Assembly (NCBI GenBank): GCA_963796915.1
Contig: CAWCNI010000004.1
Coordinates: 2,294,001-2,358,000 of the forward strand
Direction of reading: 5' to 3'
From: JAENWD01 sp963796915
GTDB lineage: Bacteria; Acidobacteriota; Vicinamibacteria; Vicinamibacterales; JAENWD01
Length of the DNA: 64,000 bases
This document shows positions 43,506 through 53,479 of the stretch, one piece after another. The notes under the pieces were generated by a model. The model did no database searches and was not told the origin of the DNA. It worked only from the letters and a program-made list of their open reading frames with translations. The translations under genes were made by a program, and so were the position numbers. The number at the start of each line of letters is the position of its first letter. Within the stretch, counting starts at the first letter, position 1.

Positions 43506-45950
43506 ATGGGTACATTGCTGACTGATGTCCGTTACGCCCTCCGCATGTGGACCCGCAGCCCCGGGTTCGTGCTGGTCGCCACACTGACGCTCGCCCTGGG
43601 CATCGGCGCGAACACGACGATGTTCAGCATCATCAACGCGACGCTGCTCCGGCCGCTGTCCTTCCCGGATGCGGACCGCGTGATGCTGCTGTGGCAGGGA
43701 CAGGTCAAGGACCCGACGGACTACAACATCGTCTCGGCGCCGAACTACCACGACTGGGTGGCGCGCAATCACTCGTTCTCGGACATCGCGCTGTTCGACT
43801 CCGCGGGCCGCGGTTACAACCTCACGTCCAACGGCGAGCCAGAGCAAGTGTCCGGCGTACGCGTCACGGCGAGCTTCTTCCGCGTCCTGGGCGTGGCGCC
43901 GATGCTCGGCCGGACGTTCAGCACCGAAGAAGAAGACGCCGGCCGCGACCGCGTGGTCGTCCTGAGCCACGGCCTCTGGACCAGGCGGTACGGCGCCGAC
44001 ACGTCGATTGTCGGCAAGACCATTTCAATCGACGGCCTCAACTACGTCGTCGCCGGGGTGATGCCGCCGTCGTTCCAGTTCCAGTTCTGGAGCGGCGAGC
44101 GCCAGCTGTGGGTGCCTGCCGGCTGGACGAAAGGCGATCTCGACCGCGGCTCGAACTCGTTCGTGGCGATCGGGCGGCTGAAGCCCGGCGTCGCCCGCGA
44201 CACGGCGACCGCCGAGATGGACGTCATCGGCCGCGCCATTGCCAGCGAGCATGCCGGCGAAATCCCGGGGCAGACCGTTCGCCTCGAGGCCTTGAGCGAG
44301 GCGGGCCTGAGCGATATCCGGGTGCCGCTCTACTTCATGCTGGCTGCGGTCGGCTTCGTGCTGCTGATCGCCTGCGTCAACGTGGCGAACCTGACGCTGG
44401 CGCGCGGCGCCGTCAGGGCGCGCGAGCTGGCCATCCGTTCGGCCATCGGCGCGAGCCGCTGGCGCGTCGTCCGGCAGCTCCTGACTGAAAGCGTGGTCCT
44501 CGCGCTCATCGGCGGCGCGTTTGGCCTGCTGCTGGCCGTGTGGGGCACCACGCTTCTGCTGCCGATCCTTCCGGGCGACCTCACGAGCGTCCCGATGCGT
44601 CCGCTCCAGCAGATCGGCGTCGACACGACGGTGCTGATGTTCACGTCGCTGGTGTCGATTCTGAGCGGCGTGCTGTTCGGCCTGGCACCGGCGATTGCGG
44701 CGTTCCGCAGCGACCTGAATACCCCGCTGAAGGACAGCTCGCGCGGAGCGACATCGGGCGGGCGCAGCCTGGTGCGGCACGCCCTCGTCGCGGCCGAAGT
44801 GGCATTGACCCTCGTGGTGCTCGTGGCCGCGGGCGTGATGATCGCCAGCATCGCGCGGCTGCTCGCTGTGGCGCCCGGGCTCGACCCGAAGAACGTGCTC
44901 GTGATGGAGATGTCGCAGCCGCAGGACAACCTCTACTACGGACCGCCGCAACACCTGCAGTTCTGCCAGCAGCTCGACACGCAGGTCGGCAGTGTCCCCG
45001 GCGTGACGTCGGTCAGCGCTATCGCCCACCTCCCGCTCGCCGGCGGCAGCGCCGGACGCGGGATCGCCATCGAGGGCCGGCCCGATCCGGATCCGGACAA
45101 CCGCCCGGGCGCGGGCTACACGGTGGCGTGCCCGAACGTCCTGCGCACCCTCGGCATTTCGTTGAAAGGCGGGCGCGAGTTCAACGACAAGGACGTGGCG
45201 GGGACGGCGAGCGTCGCGCTGATCAACGAGTCGATGGCGAAGCGCTACTGGCCCGGCGAGGATGCCGTGGGCAAGCGCTTCCAGATTGGCTCCCAGGTGG
45301 ACAGCCGGGGCGACTGGCTGACGATCGTCGGCGTCTTCACCGATGTCCGTCGCCGCCTGGATCGACCGATGGAGCCGCTGTTCATCAGGCCCTTCAACCA
45401 GGCCGGCTGGCCGTTTGTCTCCATCGTGGTCAAGACCGCTTCATCGCCACTCACCTTCACGGCGCCGATCAAGCAGGCGCTGCGCGTGATCGAGCCGAAT
45501 CAGCCGGTCTCGTCCGTCGAGACCATGGACAACATCATCGGCGACTCGGTGTCGTCTCGGCGCTTCCCGATGCTGCTGCTGAGCGGCTTCGCGCTGCTGG
45601 CGCTCGGGCTCTCGGCCGTCGGGATCGCCGGCGTCGTCGGCTACTCGGTGGTCCAGCGCACGAAAGAGATCGGCATTCGCGTCGCACTGGGCGCCAGGCC
45701 GTCGGACGTGTTGCAGTTGATCGTCGGCCACAGCCTCTCCTGGACGCTGCTCGGCGTGGCCGCGGGCCTCGTCGCCTCGTTTGGCGTGGCCCGGTATCTT
45801 TCCAACCTTGTCTACGGAGTCGCGCCCACCGAGCCGTTCGTGCTGGCCGCGGTGTCGGCGCTGCTGATCGCTGTCGCGGTCGCCGCCGCCTACCTGCCGG
45901 CCAGGCGAGCGGCGCGCGTGGACCCGGTGTCGGCGCTTCGATCGGAATGA
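43506..45950 (+). CDS. ADOP-type orphan ABC permease (MacB-like, duplicated)
   Basis: 814 residues from ATG 43506. It starts LLTDVRYALRMWTRSPGFVLVATLTLALGIGANTTMFSIINATLLRPL, the ADOP hallmark. Two MacB_PCD plus FtsX units lie in tandem: helices near 25-45, 285-420, then 435-455 and 690-810, with VRARELAIRSAIGASRWRVVRQLLTES and VQRTKEIGIRVALGARPSDVLQLIVG as the FtsX motifs. No ATPase is encoded alongside, as is usual. Substrate and partner unknown. The 286-bp divergent gap before it (43220-43505) holds only upstream DNA; no clear promoter seen. Confidence 0.95.
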   Translation: MGTLLTDVRYALRMWTRSPGFVLVATLTLALGIGANTTMFSIINATLLRPLSFPDADRVMLLWQGQVKDPTDYNIVSAPNYHDWVARNHSFSDIALFDSAGRGYNLTSNGEPEQVSGVRVTASFFRVLGVAPMLGRTFSTEEEDAGRDRVVVLSHGLWTRRYGADTSIVGKTISIDGLNYVVAGVMPPSFQFQFWSGERQLWVPAGWTKGDLDRGSNSFVAIGRLKPGVARDTATAEMDVIGRAIASEHAGEIPGQTVRLEALSEAGLSDIRVPLYFMLAAVGFVLLIACVNVANLTLARGAVRARELAIRSAIGASRWRVVRQLLTESVVLALIGGAFGLLLAVWGTTLLLPILPGDLTSVPMRPLQQIGVDTTVLMFTSLVSILSGVLFGLAPAIAAFRSDLNTPLKDSSRGATSGGRSLVRHALVAAEVALTLVVLVAAGVMIASIARLLAVAPGLDPKNVLVMEMSQPQDNLYYGPPQHLQFCQQLDTQVGSVPGVTSVSAIAHLPLAGGSAGRGIAIEGRPDPDPDNRPGAGYTVACPNVLRTLGISLKGGREFNDKDVAGTASVALINESMAKRYWPGEDAVGKRFQIGSQVDSRGDWLTIVGVFTDVRRRLDRPMEPLFIRPFNQAGWPFVSIVVKTASSPLTFTAPIKQALRVIEPNQPVSSVETMDNIIGDSVSSRRFPMLLLSGFALLALGLSAVGIAGVVGYSVVQRTKEIGIRVALGARPSDVLQLIVGHSLSWTLLGVAAGLVASFGVARYLSNLVYGVAPTEPFVLAAVSALLIAVAVAAAYLPARRAARVDPVSALRSE

Positions 45951-46071
45951 ACGGCTGATAGCGGCGACGGCGAGACACGATCGTCCGCCGTTGCCGGTTC
46001 GTCCCACCACTGGTCCCCGACGGACTGCGCGATCGACGCCGCGGCGCGCCACAACCTGGACCGCGCCGGGC

Positions 46072-46077
46072 TAGAAT
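46072..46077 (+). promoter_or_regulatory. -10 element TAGAAT, leaderless configuration
   Basis: TAGAAT ends 8 nt before the ATG of the M16 gene, with no Shine-Dalgarno between. This is the geometry of a leaderless transcript. Confidence 0.5.
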
Positions 46078-46085
46078 CGGCGGTC

Positions 46086-48872
46086 ATGACTCGAGTGCAC
46101 CGCCTTCTTCTCGTCTTGTGTGCCGCATGCGTGGCGACAGTCGCGCCTGGCTTTGCCCAGGCGCCAGCGCCGGCGCCGCTCCCCAAAGTGGAGTTCGAAA
46201 AGTACACGCTGCCCAACGGGCTGCAGGTCATCCTCCACGTCGATCGGAAGCTGCCGATCGTGCACGTGAACGAGTGGTTCCACGTCGGCTCGAAAAACGA
46301 GATACCCGGCCGTACGGGCTTCGCACACCTGTTCGAGCACATGATGTTCCAGGGCTCGAAGGACGCCGACGGCGGCTACTGGGGCTTCGCCGAAAAGGCT
46401 GGCGCCAACGTGCGCGAGGGCGGCGTGAACGGCACGACCAACACCGATCGCACGAACTACTTCGCGACGGTCCCGTCGGCGAATCTCGAAAACCTGCTGT
46501 GGCTCGAGTCCGATCGGGTTGCGACGCTCACCGACGTCACCGACCAGAAAAAACTCGACAACCAGCGCGACGTCGTCAAGAACGAGCGCCGGCAGAGTCT
46601 GGAGAATCAGCCGTACGGCCGCGCCTTCTCGCTGCTCTTCGCGAACGTCTTCCCGGCCGGCCATCCGTATTCGTGGCCGGTCATCGGCAGTCAGGCCGAT
46701 CTCACCGCGGCGGCGCTCGACGACGTGAAGGGGTTCTTCAAGGAGTACTACACGCCGAACAACCTGTCGCTCGTCGTGGCCGGCGACTTCGATCCGGCCG
46801 ACGCGAAGCGGCTGGTCGACAAGTACTTCGGCGACATCCCGCCGGGGCCGGCGCTCGATCGCCCGAAGGAGTGGGTGCCGACGCTGAACGCCGAAAAGGT
46901 CGTGGAGGTGAACGACCGTGTCCCGCTCGAGCGGGTCTACTTCGCGTGGCCCTCACCGCCGTATTTCGCTGAAGACGACGCCGCGCTCGACATCACCGCG
47001 CGGATTCTCACCGACGGGCTCTCGTCGCGGCTGACGAAGGCGCTGGTCTACGACCAGCAGCTTGCCACGACGGTCGCCGCCTTCAACGCCACCGCCGAGA
47101 TCTCCAGCATGTTCGTCGTCCAGGCGACTGCGCGGCCGCAGGCGTCGCTGGCAAAGATCGAGGCCATCATCTCCGCCGAAATCAGCAAGCTTGCCAAGGA
47201 CGGTCCGACAGCCGAGGAGCTCGAGCGGGCCAAGACCAAGCAGGAATCGGAATTCATCTCCGGCCTCGAGGGCATCGGCGGGTTCGGCGGTAAGGCCGAC
47301 GTGCTGAACCAGTACAACGTGTTCCTCGGCGATCCGGGCAGGATGGACGCAGACATCCAGCGCTATCGCGCGCTGACACCGGCCGCGATCCAGCAGGCCA
47401 CCGCGCGATGGATCGACACGCCACACCGTGTGGTCGTGCGCTTTCATCCGGAATCGTCGAAGCGGCCGGCAAACGCGATGACCCTGGACCGCTCGAAGAT
47501 GCCGGCGCTCGGCGCCGACAAGCCGTTCCTGGCACCGACAGTGCAGAGGGGCGCCCTCCCCAACGGTCTGCAGTTACTTGTCGTCGAACGGCACGACCTG
47601 CCGAAGGTCAACGTGACGATCGTGACGAAGGCGGGCTCGGTGGCCGACCCGGCGGGCAAGGGCGGCGTGGCGAACCTCGTGGCCAGCACGATCGACATGG
47701 GGACGCCGACGCGTAACGCCTTGCAGATCGAAGACCGCCTCGGCGCGCTGGGCACGACGCTGACCGGAGGCGCGGGGCGTGAGAGCGCTGCCGTGTCCTT
47801 CGACGTGCTGGTGCGCAACCTTGCGCCGGCGCTCGAGGTCGTGGCCGACGTGGTGCAGCACGCGACATTCCCGGAGGACCAGTTCGACCGCGAGAAGAAG
47901 CGTGTGCTCGACCAGCTCGCGCAGACCGACAGCAACGGCAACGCGCTCGTCCAGCGGATCCAGCCGATGCTGGCCTTCGGCGCGTCGCATCCGTACGGGC
48001 GGCCGGTCGCGGGCCTCAAGAGCACGGTCTCGACGATCACGCGGGACGACGTGGTGGCGTTTCACGCCGCGCGCTGGAAGCCCGGCTCCTCGGCGCTGAT
48101 CGTCGCCGGCGACATCACGCTGGCCGACGCGACGGCCCTCGCCACGAAGTACTTCGGCGGGTGGACGGGCGGCTCGGCCGCGAAGGTGACCATCCCGCCG
48201 GCCGCTCCGGCGGCCGCAGGCAAGATCTATTTCGTCGACCGCCCCGATGCCGCCCAGACCGTCGTCGCCCAGTTCATGCCGGCGCCGACGCGCACCTCTC
48301 CGGACTACGATCCGCTGACGCTGGTGGATGCGGTCTGGGGCGGCGGCGGGTTCGGCACGCGCCTCAACCTCAATCTGCGCGAACACAATGGCTACTCGTA
48401 CGCCATCTTCTCCAACTACACCACGCTCTCCACTGCCAGCAACTGGCTGGCCGGCGGAGGCGTGCAGACCGACAAGACCGCCGAATCGGTGACCGAGTTC
48501 GACAAGGAACTGAAGAACCTGGCGGGCGCCAAGGTGATCTCCGCCGAAGAGCTCGACGTCGCGAAGCTCCGCCGGCTGCGCGGCTACTCGCAGCGGTTCG
48601 AGTCGCTCGCCCGCATCACCGGTGAAATCTCCACGCTCTGGGCGCTGGGGCTGCCGCCAACCGAGATGCAGCGCGAATACGACGCCACGAACCGCCAGTC
48701 GCTCGAGCAGGTGCTGGCGGCGGAGAAGAAATACGTCAACCCGGCCTCCACCTCGATGCTGCTCGTCGGCGATCGCGCCAAGGTGCAAGCAGGCGTCAAG
48801 GGCCTGAATCTCGGCGAGGTCGTCGATCTCGACACTGACGGACGCCCGGCGGCTGCCGGCACAAAGAACTAG
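46086..48872 (+). CDS. Secreted M16 (insulinase-like) zinc peptidase
   Basis: 928 residues with signal VHRLLLVLCAACVATVAPGFAQ. The first half holds the inverted zinc motif HLFEH at 81-85 (FAHLFEHMMFQGSKD) and the distal Glu in NLLWLESDRV. The second half repeats the fold but its equivalent segment (VANLVASTIDMGT) lacks the His and Glu, so it is a non-catalytic closing domain, as in M16B pairs fused to one chain. Cleaves small peptides in the periplasm or at the surface. The tricorn-like gene follows in the same direction after 78 bp, and the two may act in sequence on peptides. Confidence 0.95.
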   Translation: MTRVHRLLLVLCAACVATVAPGFAQAPAPAPLPKVEFEKYTLPNGLQVILHVDRKLPIVHVNEWFHVGSKNEIPGRTGFAHLFEHMMFQGSKDADGGYWGFAEKAGANVREGGVNGTTNTDRTNYFATVPSANLENLLWLESDRVATLTDVTDQKKLDNQRDVVKNERRQSLENQPYGRAFSLLFANVFPAGHPYSWPVIGSQADLTAAALDDVKGFFKEYYTPNNLSLVVAGDFDPADAKRLVDKYFGDIPPGPALDRPKEWVPTLNAEKVVEVNDRVPLERVYFAWPSPPYFAEDDAALDITARILTDGLSSRLTKALVYDQQLATTVAAFNATAEISSMFVVQATARPQASLAKIEAIISAEISKLAKDGPTAEELERAKTKQESEFISGLEGIGGFGGKADVLNQYNVFLGDPGRMDADIQRYRALTPAAIQQATARWIDTPHRVVVRFHPESSKRPANAMTLDRSKMPALGADKPFLAPTVQRGALPNGLQLLVVERHDLPKVNVTIVTKAGSVADPAGKGGVANLVASTIDMGTPTRNALQIEDRLGALGTTLTGGAGRESAAVSFDVLVRNLAPALEVVADVVQHATFPEDQFDREKKRVLDQLAQTDSNGNALVQRIQPMLAFGASHPYGRPVAGLKSTVSTITRDDVVAFHAARWKPGSSALIVAGDITLADATALATKYFGGWTGGSAAKVTIPPAAPAAAGKIYFVDRPDAAQTVVAQFMPAPTRTSPDYDPLTLVDAVWGGGGFGTRLNLNLREHNGYSYAIFSNYTTLSTASNWLAGGGVQTDKTAESVTEFDKELKNLAGAKVISAEELDVAKLRRLRGYSQRFESLARITGEISTLWALGLPPTEMQREYDATNRQSLEQVLAAEKKYVNPASTSMLLVGDRAKVQAGVKGLNLGEVVDLDTDGRPAAAGTKN

Positions 48873-48909
48873 CCGGTTTCACCTACACTCTTTTCATAAC
48901 CGTCTGTCC

Positions 48910-48940
48910 CTGACCGCGGCCTGCGCGCGGTCAGGAGGAG
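48910..48940 (+). promoter_or_regulatory. 5'-UTR hairpin overlapping the Shine-Dalgarno of the tricorn-like gene
   Basis: CTGACCGCG (48910-48918) and CGCGGTCAG (48926-48934) pair perfectly over a 7-nt loop. The 3' arm ends inside AGGAGGAG (48933-48940), the ribosome binding site 10 nt before ATG 48951. The stem could limit ribosome access or, if it formed co-transcriptionally, end the M16 transcript. Confidence 0.55.
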
Positions 48941-48950
48941 CCTGCCATCC

Positions 48951-51900
48951 ATGCGTCTGCTGATCTGTCGCGCGCTCATTATGTTGTCGCTCCTGCTGGC
49001 GTCCGCGCCGGCACGGGCGCAGATCGACGCGCGCATGTTCCGCTACCCCACCGTCTCCGCCACGCACATCGCGTTTGTCTACGCCGGCGATATCTGGACG
49101 GTCCCGAAAGCTGGCGGACAGGCGACCCGGTTGACGTCGGCGCCCGGCGAGGAGTTGTTTCCGCGCTTCTCGCCTGACGGGTCGAAGATCGCATTCAGCG
49201 CCAGCTACGACGGCAACCTCGACGTCTACGTCGTCCCGACGATGGGCGGCGAACCGGTCCGGCTGACACACCACCCGATGGACGATCGCGTGGTGGGCTG
49301 GCATCCCGACGGCTCCCGCGTGTTGTTCGCGTCCAGCCGGGAGTCTGGCCGCCAGCGCTACAGCCAGTTCTACCTGGTGAGCGTGAAGGGCGGCATGCCG
49401 GAGAAGCTGCCGGTGCCCTATGGAGAATTCGCCACCTATTCCGGCGACGGCTCGACGCTGGCTTACGTCCCGCAGACGCAATCGAACCGAACATGGAAGC
49501 GCTATCGCGGCGGCTGGGCAGCCGACATCTGGCAATTCGACCTGACCTCGTTCGCGTCGAAGAACCTGACCCGGAACGACGCCAACGACGAGTTCCCGAT
49601 GTGGCACGGCACCTCGCTCTACTTCCTGTCCGATCGCGGCGCGGACGCTCACTACAACGTCTGGGTGCTCGATGCCTCGGGCACCGCGCGCCAGGTGACG
49701 CACGTCGCTGACTACGACATCACGTATCCGGCCATCGGCGGCGACGACATCGTCTACCAGGCGGGCGGGCGCCTGTACCTGCTCGACCTGAAGACCGAGC
49801 AGGCGCGCGAAGTGCCGGTGCAGGTCGTCACCGACGAGACCACCCTGAAGCCGCGCTCGGAAAAAGTGTCGGCGCTGGTCGCCTGGGCAGGCATTTCTCC
49901 CACCGGCAAGCGCGCCGCGTTCGAAGCCCGCGGCGACGTCTTCACGGTGCCGCAGGAGCACGGGCCGGTGATGAACCTCACGGGCACCTCCGGGATCGCC
50001 GAGCGCTATCCGCGGTGGTCGCCCGACGGCAGGACGCTGGCGTACTGGAGCGATCGATCCGGCGAATATGAGCTGACGCTCAGGCCGGCTGACGGCTCTG
50101 GTGCGGAGCAGGTCGTCACCTCGCTTGGCGCCGGGTTCCGCTACGCGCCGTACTGGTCGCCCGACAGCACTCGCGTCGCGTTCTTCGATCAGGCGATGCG
50201 GGTCCGCATCGTCGATGTGCAGAAGAAGACAGTCACCGAGATCGACCAGAGTCCGATCACGATGGCGCACGGCCAGCTGGAGTCGACGCCAATCGCCTGG
50301 TCGGGCGACTCGCGCTTCGTGGCGTGGGCGCGGCCGATCGAGGGCAACACGAATCGCGCGGTGTTCGTCTACGACACGAAGGCTGCCAGCCGGCACCAGG
50401 TCACGTCGGGCTATTTCGGCGACGCGATGCCGGTCTTCGATCCCGACGGGAAGTACCTGTACTACGTCTCGAACCGCAACTTCGACGCGGTCTACAGCGA
50501 CTTCGACAACTCGTGGAGCTACGCGAACTCGACGCAGATCATCGCCGTGCCGCTCAAGGCGGACACGCCGTCGCCGCTGGCGGAACGCAATGACGTGGAG
50601 AAGGCGGACGAGGGGAAGAAGGGCGAGGAAGGCAAGAAGGGCGAGGCGGGCGAGGACAAGAAGGCCGAGAGGGGCGCGACGGCCGAGGAAGGCAAGGATG
50701 CCAAAGGGGGCGAGAAGGGCAAGGAAGGCAAGGACAGCGCGAAGAAGCCGGCCGCGGTGACGATCGACTTCGACGGCTTCGAGGCGCGAGGGGTGATCCT
50801 CCCGCCGGACGCCGGGAACTATCAGGGGCTGGCCGCGGTGTCCGGCAAAGTGCTGTATCACCGCGCGCCGCGCACGGGCTCGAGCGGCGGCAAGGCGACG
50901 CTGCGCTACTTCGATCTCGAGGAACGTGCGGAGAAGACGATCCTGGACGACGTGGACGCCGCGGAGCTGAGCGCGGACGGCAAGAAGCTGCTGATCGGCC
51001 GGAAGGACACCTACGCGATCGTCGAGCTCAAGGAGAACGTCAAGTTCGAGAAGCCGCTGCGGCTTGCCGAGATGGAAGAGACGGTGCAGCCGCGCGCCGA
51101 GTGGCGGCAGATGTTCACCGACACCTACCGGTTCGAGCGCGACTTTTTCTACGACCCGAACATGCACGGCCTGAAGTGGGACGAGGTCCGCGACCGCTAC
51201 CGCCGCCTCCTCGATGCCGCGGTCACCCGATGGGACGTGAACTTCGTCCTCGGCGAATTCATCGGCGAGCTGAACTCGTCGCATGCCTATCGCGGCGGCG
51301 GCGACGTGCAGCAGGCGCCGTCGCGCGACGTGGGCATGCTCGGCGTGGACTGGGAGCTGAATGCTGGCGCCTACCGCATCAAGCACATCGTCACCGGCGG
51401 CCCGTGGGACGTGGATGCCAGGTCGCCGCTCGCAGAGCCGGGCGTCGGCGTCAAGGAAGGCGACTACGTGCTGGCGGTCAACGGCGTGGCGATCGACGCG
51501 ACGAAGGATCCCTGGGCGAGCTTCGGCGGCCTGGCAAACCAGACCGTCGTGCTGACGGTGAATCAGTCGGCGTCGATGACCGGCGCGAAGCAGGTGACTG
51601 TCAAGTGCCTCGACAGCGAGGTGGAGCTGCGGTTCCGCGAGTGGATCGAACAGCGTCGCGCTCGCGTCGACAAGGCGACCGGGGGGCGTGCCGGCTACAT
51701 CTACGTGCAGAGCACCGGACGCGACGCACAGGACGAGCTCGTGCGCCAGTTCCAGGCCACTTGGTCGAAGGACGCCCTCGTGATCGACGAGCGCTTCAAC
51801 AGCGGCGGCCAGATCCCGGATCGATTCGTGGAGTTGCTGAACCGGCCGATCCTGAGCTACTGGGCGACGCGAGACGGACAGCCGGGTCAGTGGCCGCCAG

Positions 51901-52280
51901 TGGCTCACCGGGGCCCTGCGGTGATGCTGATCAACGGCTGGAGCGGCTCTGGCGGCGATGCCTTTCCGTTCTATTTCAGAGAGGCGAACGTCGGTCCGCT
52001 GATCGGCACGCGCACGTGGGGCGGCCTGATCGGGATCAGCGGGTCACCTGGGCTGGTTGACGGCGGCGGTGTGACAGTCCCGACGTTCCGGATGTTCGAT
52101 CCGAAGGGCCAGTGGTTCGCCGAAGGCCACGGCGTCGAGCCAGACATCCGCGTCGACGAGGACCCGACGGCATTGGCGCGAGGCACCGACCCGCAGCTCG
52201 AGCGCGCGATTCAGGAGATCCAGACGCGCCTCCAGCAACTGCCGCCAAAGCCGAAGCAGCCGCCTTACGAGAAGAGATAG
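48951..52280 (+). CDS. Tricorn-like S41 peptidase with beta propellers and PDZ
   Basis: 1109 residues. Signal LLICRALIMLSLLLASAPARAQ. Two TolB-like propeller regions (about 25-520; blades such as FPRFSPDGSKIAFSASYDGN). A low-complexity Lys/Glu/Gly linker of about 55 residues (about 548-602). Then a tricorn core domain (YDPNMHGLKWDEVRDRYR), a PDZ domain (about 785-880; GVKEGDYVLAVNGVAID) and the S41 catalytic domain with GWSGSGGDAF (Ser1000). Relatives degrade peptides to di- and tripeptides. Export signal places it in the periplasm, unlike archaeal tricorn. Follows the M16 gene. Confidence 0.95.
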   Translation: MRLLICRALIMLSLLLASAPARAQIDARMFRYPTVSATHIAFVYAGDIWTVPKAGGQATRLTSAPGEELFPRFSPDGSKIAFSASYDGNLDVYVVPTMGGEPVRLTHHPMDDRVVGWHPDGSRVLFASSRESGRQRYSQFYLVSVKGGMPEKLPVPYGEFATYSGDGSTLAYVPQTQSNRTWKRYRGGWAADIWQFDLTSFASKNLTRNDANDEFPMWHGTSLYFLSDRGADAHYNVWVLDASGTARQVTHVADYDITYPAIGGDDIVYQAGGRLYLLDLKTEQAREVPVQVVTDETTLKPRSEKVSALVAWAGISPTGKRAAFEARGDVFTVPQEHGPVMNLTGTSGIAERYPRWSPDGRTLAYWSDRSGEYELTLRPADGSGAEQVVTSLGAGFRYAPYWSPDSTRVAFFDQAMRVRIVDVQKKTVTEIDQSPITMAHGQLESTPIAWSGDSRFVAWARPIEGNTNRAVFVYDTKAASRHQVTSGYFGDAMPVFDPDGKYLYYVSNRNFDAVYSDFDNSWSYANSTQIIAVPLKADTPSPLAERNDVEKADEGKKGEEGKKGEAGEDKKAERGATAEEGKDAKGGEKGKEGKDSAKKPAAVTIDFDGFEARGVILPPDAGNYQGLAAVSGKVLYHRAPRTGSSGGKATLRYFDLEERAEKTILDDVDAAELSADGKKLLIGRKDTYAIVELKENVKFEKPLRLAEMEETVQPRAEWRQMFTDTYRFERDFFYDPNMHGLKWDEVRDRYRRLLDAAVTRWDVNFVLGEFIGELNSSHAYRGGGDVQQAPSRDVGMLGVDWELNAGAYRIKHIVTGGPWDVDARSPLAEPGVGVKEGDYVLAVNGVAIDATKDPWASFGGLANQTVVLTVNQSASMTGAKQVTVKCLDSEVELRFREWIEQRRARVDKATGGRAGYIYVQSTGRDAQDELVRQFQATWSKDALVIDERFNSGGQIPDRFVELLNRPILSYWATRDGQPGQWPPVAHRGPAVMLINGWSGSGGDAFPFYFREANVGPLIGTRTWGGLIGISGSPGLVDGGGVTVPTFRMFDPKGQWFAEGHGVEPDIRVDEDPTALARGTDPQLERAIQEIQTRLQQLPPKPKQPPYEKR

Positions 52281-52305
52281 GGCCGGGCGGGGGCAGGGAC
52301 GCAGA

Positions 52306-53424
52306 CTATTCCAGCGCCTGCCTGAAGTCGTCGATCAGATCGTCCGGATGCTCCAGGCCGACTGAAATCCGCAGCAGGTTTTCCGGGGCCATCGACTGCG
52401 CGCCTTCGACGGAGGCGCGGTGCTCGATCAGCGTCTCCGGGCCGCCGAGGCTGGTGGCGCGCGTGACGAGCTGCAAACGTGCGGCGAGCCGGAACGCTTC
52501 GGGCCGGCCGCCGCGGACGCCGATCGACAGCATCCCGCCGAACGAGCGCATCTGACGTGCCGCGACGGCGTGGCCGGGGTCGGACGGGAGCCCTGGGAAG
52601 TAGACGCGCTCGATCCCCTGGTGGCCGGCGAAGAACTCCGCCAGCCGCGCGGCGCCCTCGACATGACCGCGCATGCGGTACGGCAGCGACCGGATGCCCC
52701 GCATCACCAGCCAGCAGTCGAACGGGGCCGGCACCGCGCCGGCAGCCGACTGGATGGCCCGCAGGCGCGCGAACATGCCGTCGCCGTCCCGCGCCACCAG
52801 GACCCCGCCGAGCACGTCGCTGTGCCCGCTCAGGTACTTCGTGGTGGAGTGCATCACGATGTCGGCGCCCAGTTCGAGCGGCCGCTGCAGGACCGGTGTG
52901 GCCCAGGTGTTGTCCACCACACACGTCGCGCCGGCGGCTTTCGCGATCGACGCGCAGGCTTCGATGTCGGTGACGTGAAGGCGGGGATTCGACGGCGTCT
53001 CGACCCAGATCAGTTTCGTGCGCGACGTCACGGCCTTCTGCACGGCCGCCGTGTCCGACATGTCCACGAACGTCGCCTGCAGGCCCCAGCGCGCGTAGTG
53101 ATCGCGCAGCAGCACGGGCGTCCCGTAGTAGGCGTCCAGCGGCGCGATGACGTGGTCGCCAGGCTCGAGAGCCTGAAACACTGCCGCTGTCGCCGCGGAT
53201 CCGGAGGCGAACGCCGCCGCCGCCGCACCGCCTTCGAGCTGGGCGAGGCACGTCTCGAGCGCCCACCGCGTCGGGTTGCCCGAGCGCGTGTAGGAGAAGC
53301 CTTCCGGATACGTGCCGTCTTCTTCGCGCTCGAATGTCGTTGAGAGATGAATCGGCAGCGTCAGCGCGCGCGAGGCCCTGTCCACGGCGGCGCCGGCATG
53401 AACGGCAAGCGTCTCGATGTGCAT
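52306..53424 (-). CDS. Cys/Met metabolism PLP-dependent enzyme (CGS/CGL/MGL family)
   Basis: 372 residues starting MHIETLAVHAG. PLP lysine Lys196 in STTKYLSGHSDVLGG; also YTRSGNPT, FASGSAATAAVFQAL, WVETPSNP and VVDNTWATP. The family covers cystathionine gamma-synthase, gamma-lyase and methionine gamma-lyase. Sequence alone does not separate these, and no other methionine or cysteine gene is next to it. Cytoplasmic. The CATTCTT repeat lies just upstream. Confidence 0.93.
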   Translation of the reverse strand: MHIETLAVHAGAAVDRASRALTLPIHLSTTFEREEDGTYPEGFSYTRSGNPTRWALETCLAQLEGGAAAAAFASGSAATAAVFQALEPGDHVIAPLDAYYGTPVLLRDHYARWGLQATFVDMSDTAAVQKAVTSRTKLIWVETPSNPRLHVTDIEACASIAKAAGATCVVDNTWATPVLQRPLELGADIVMHSTTKYLSGHSDVLGGVLVARDGDGMFARLRAIQSAAGAVPAPFDCWLVMRGIRSLPYRMRGHVEGAARLAEFFAGHQGIERVYFPGLPSDPGHAVAARQMRSFGGMLSIGVRGGRPEAFRLAARLQLVTRATSLGGPETLIEHRASVEGAQSMAPENLLRISVGLEHPDDLIDDFRQALE

Positions 53425-53479
53425 GTCACAGGATACAGGCTCTCAACCCCCGTTCATGCACTCTTCATTCTCCATTTTT

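Noticed and set aside
48894..51908. 1004-codon open frame antisense to the tricorn-like gene
   Set aside because: The sense frame has complete, recognisable domains and a ribosome site; the antisense one has none.
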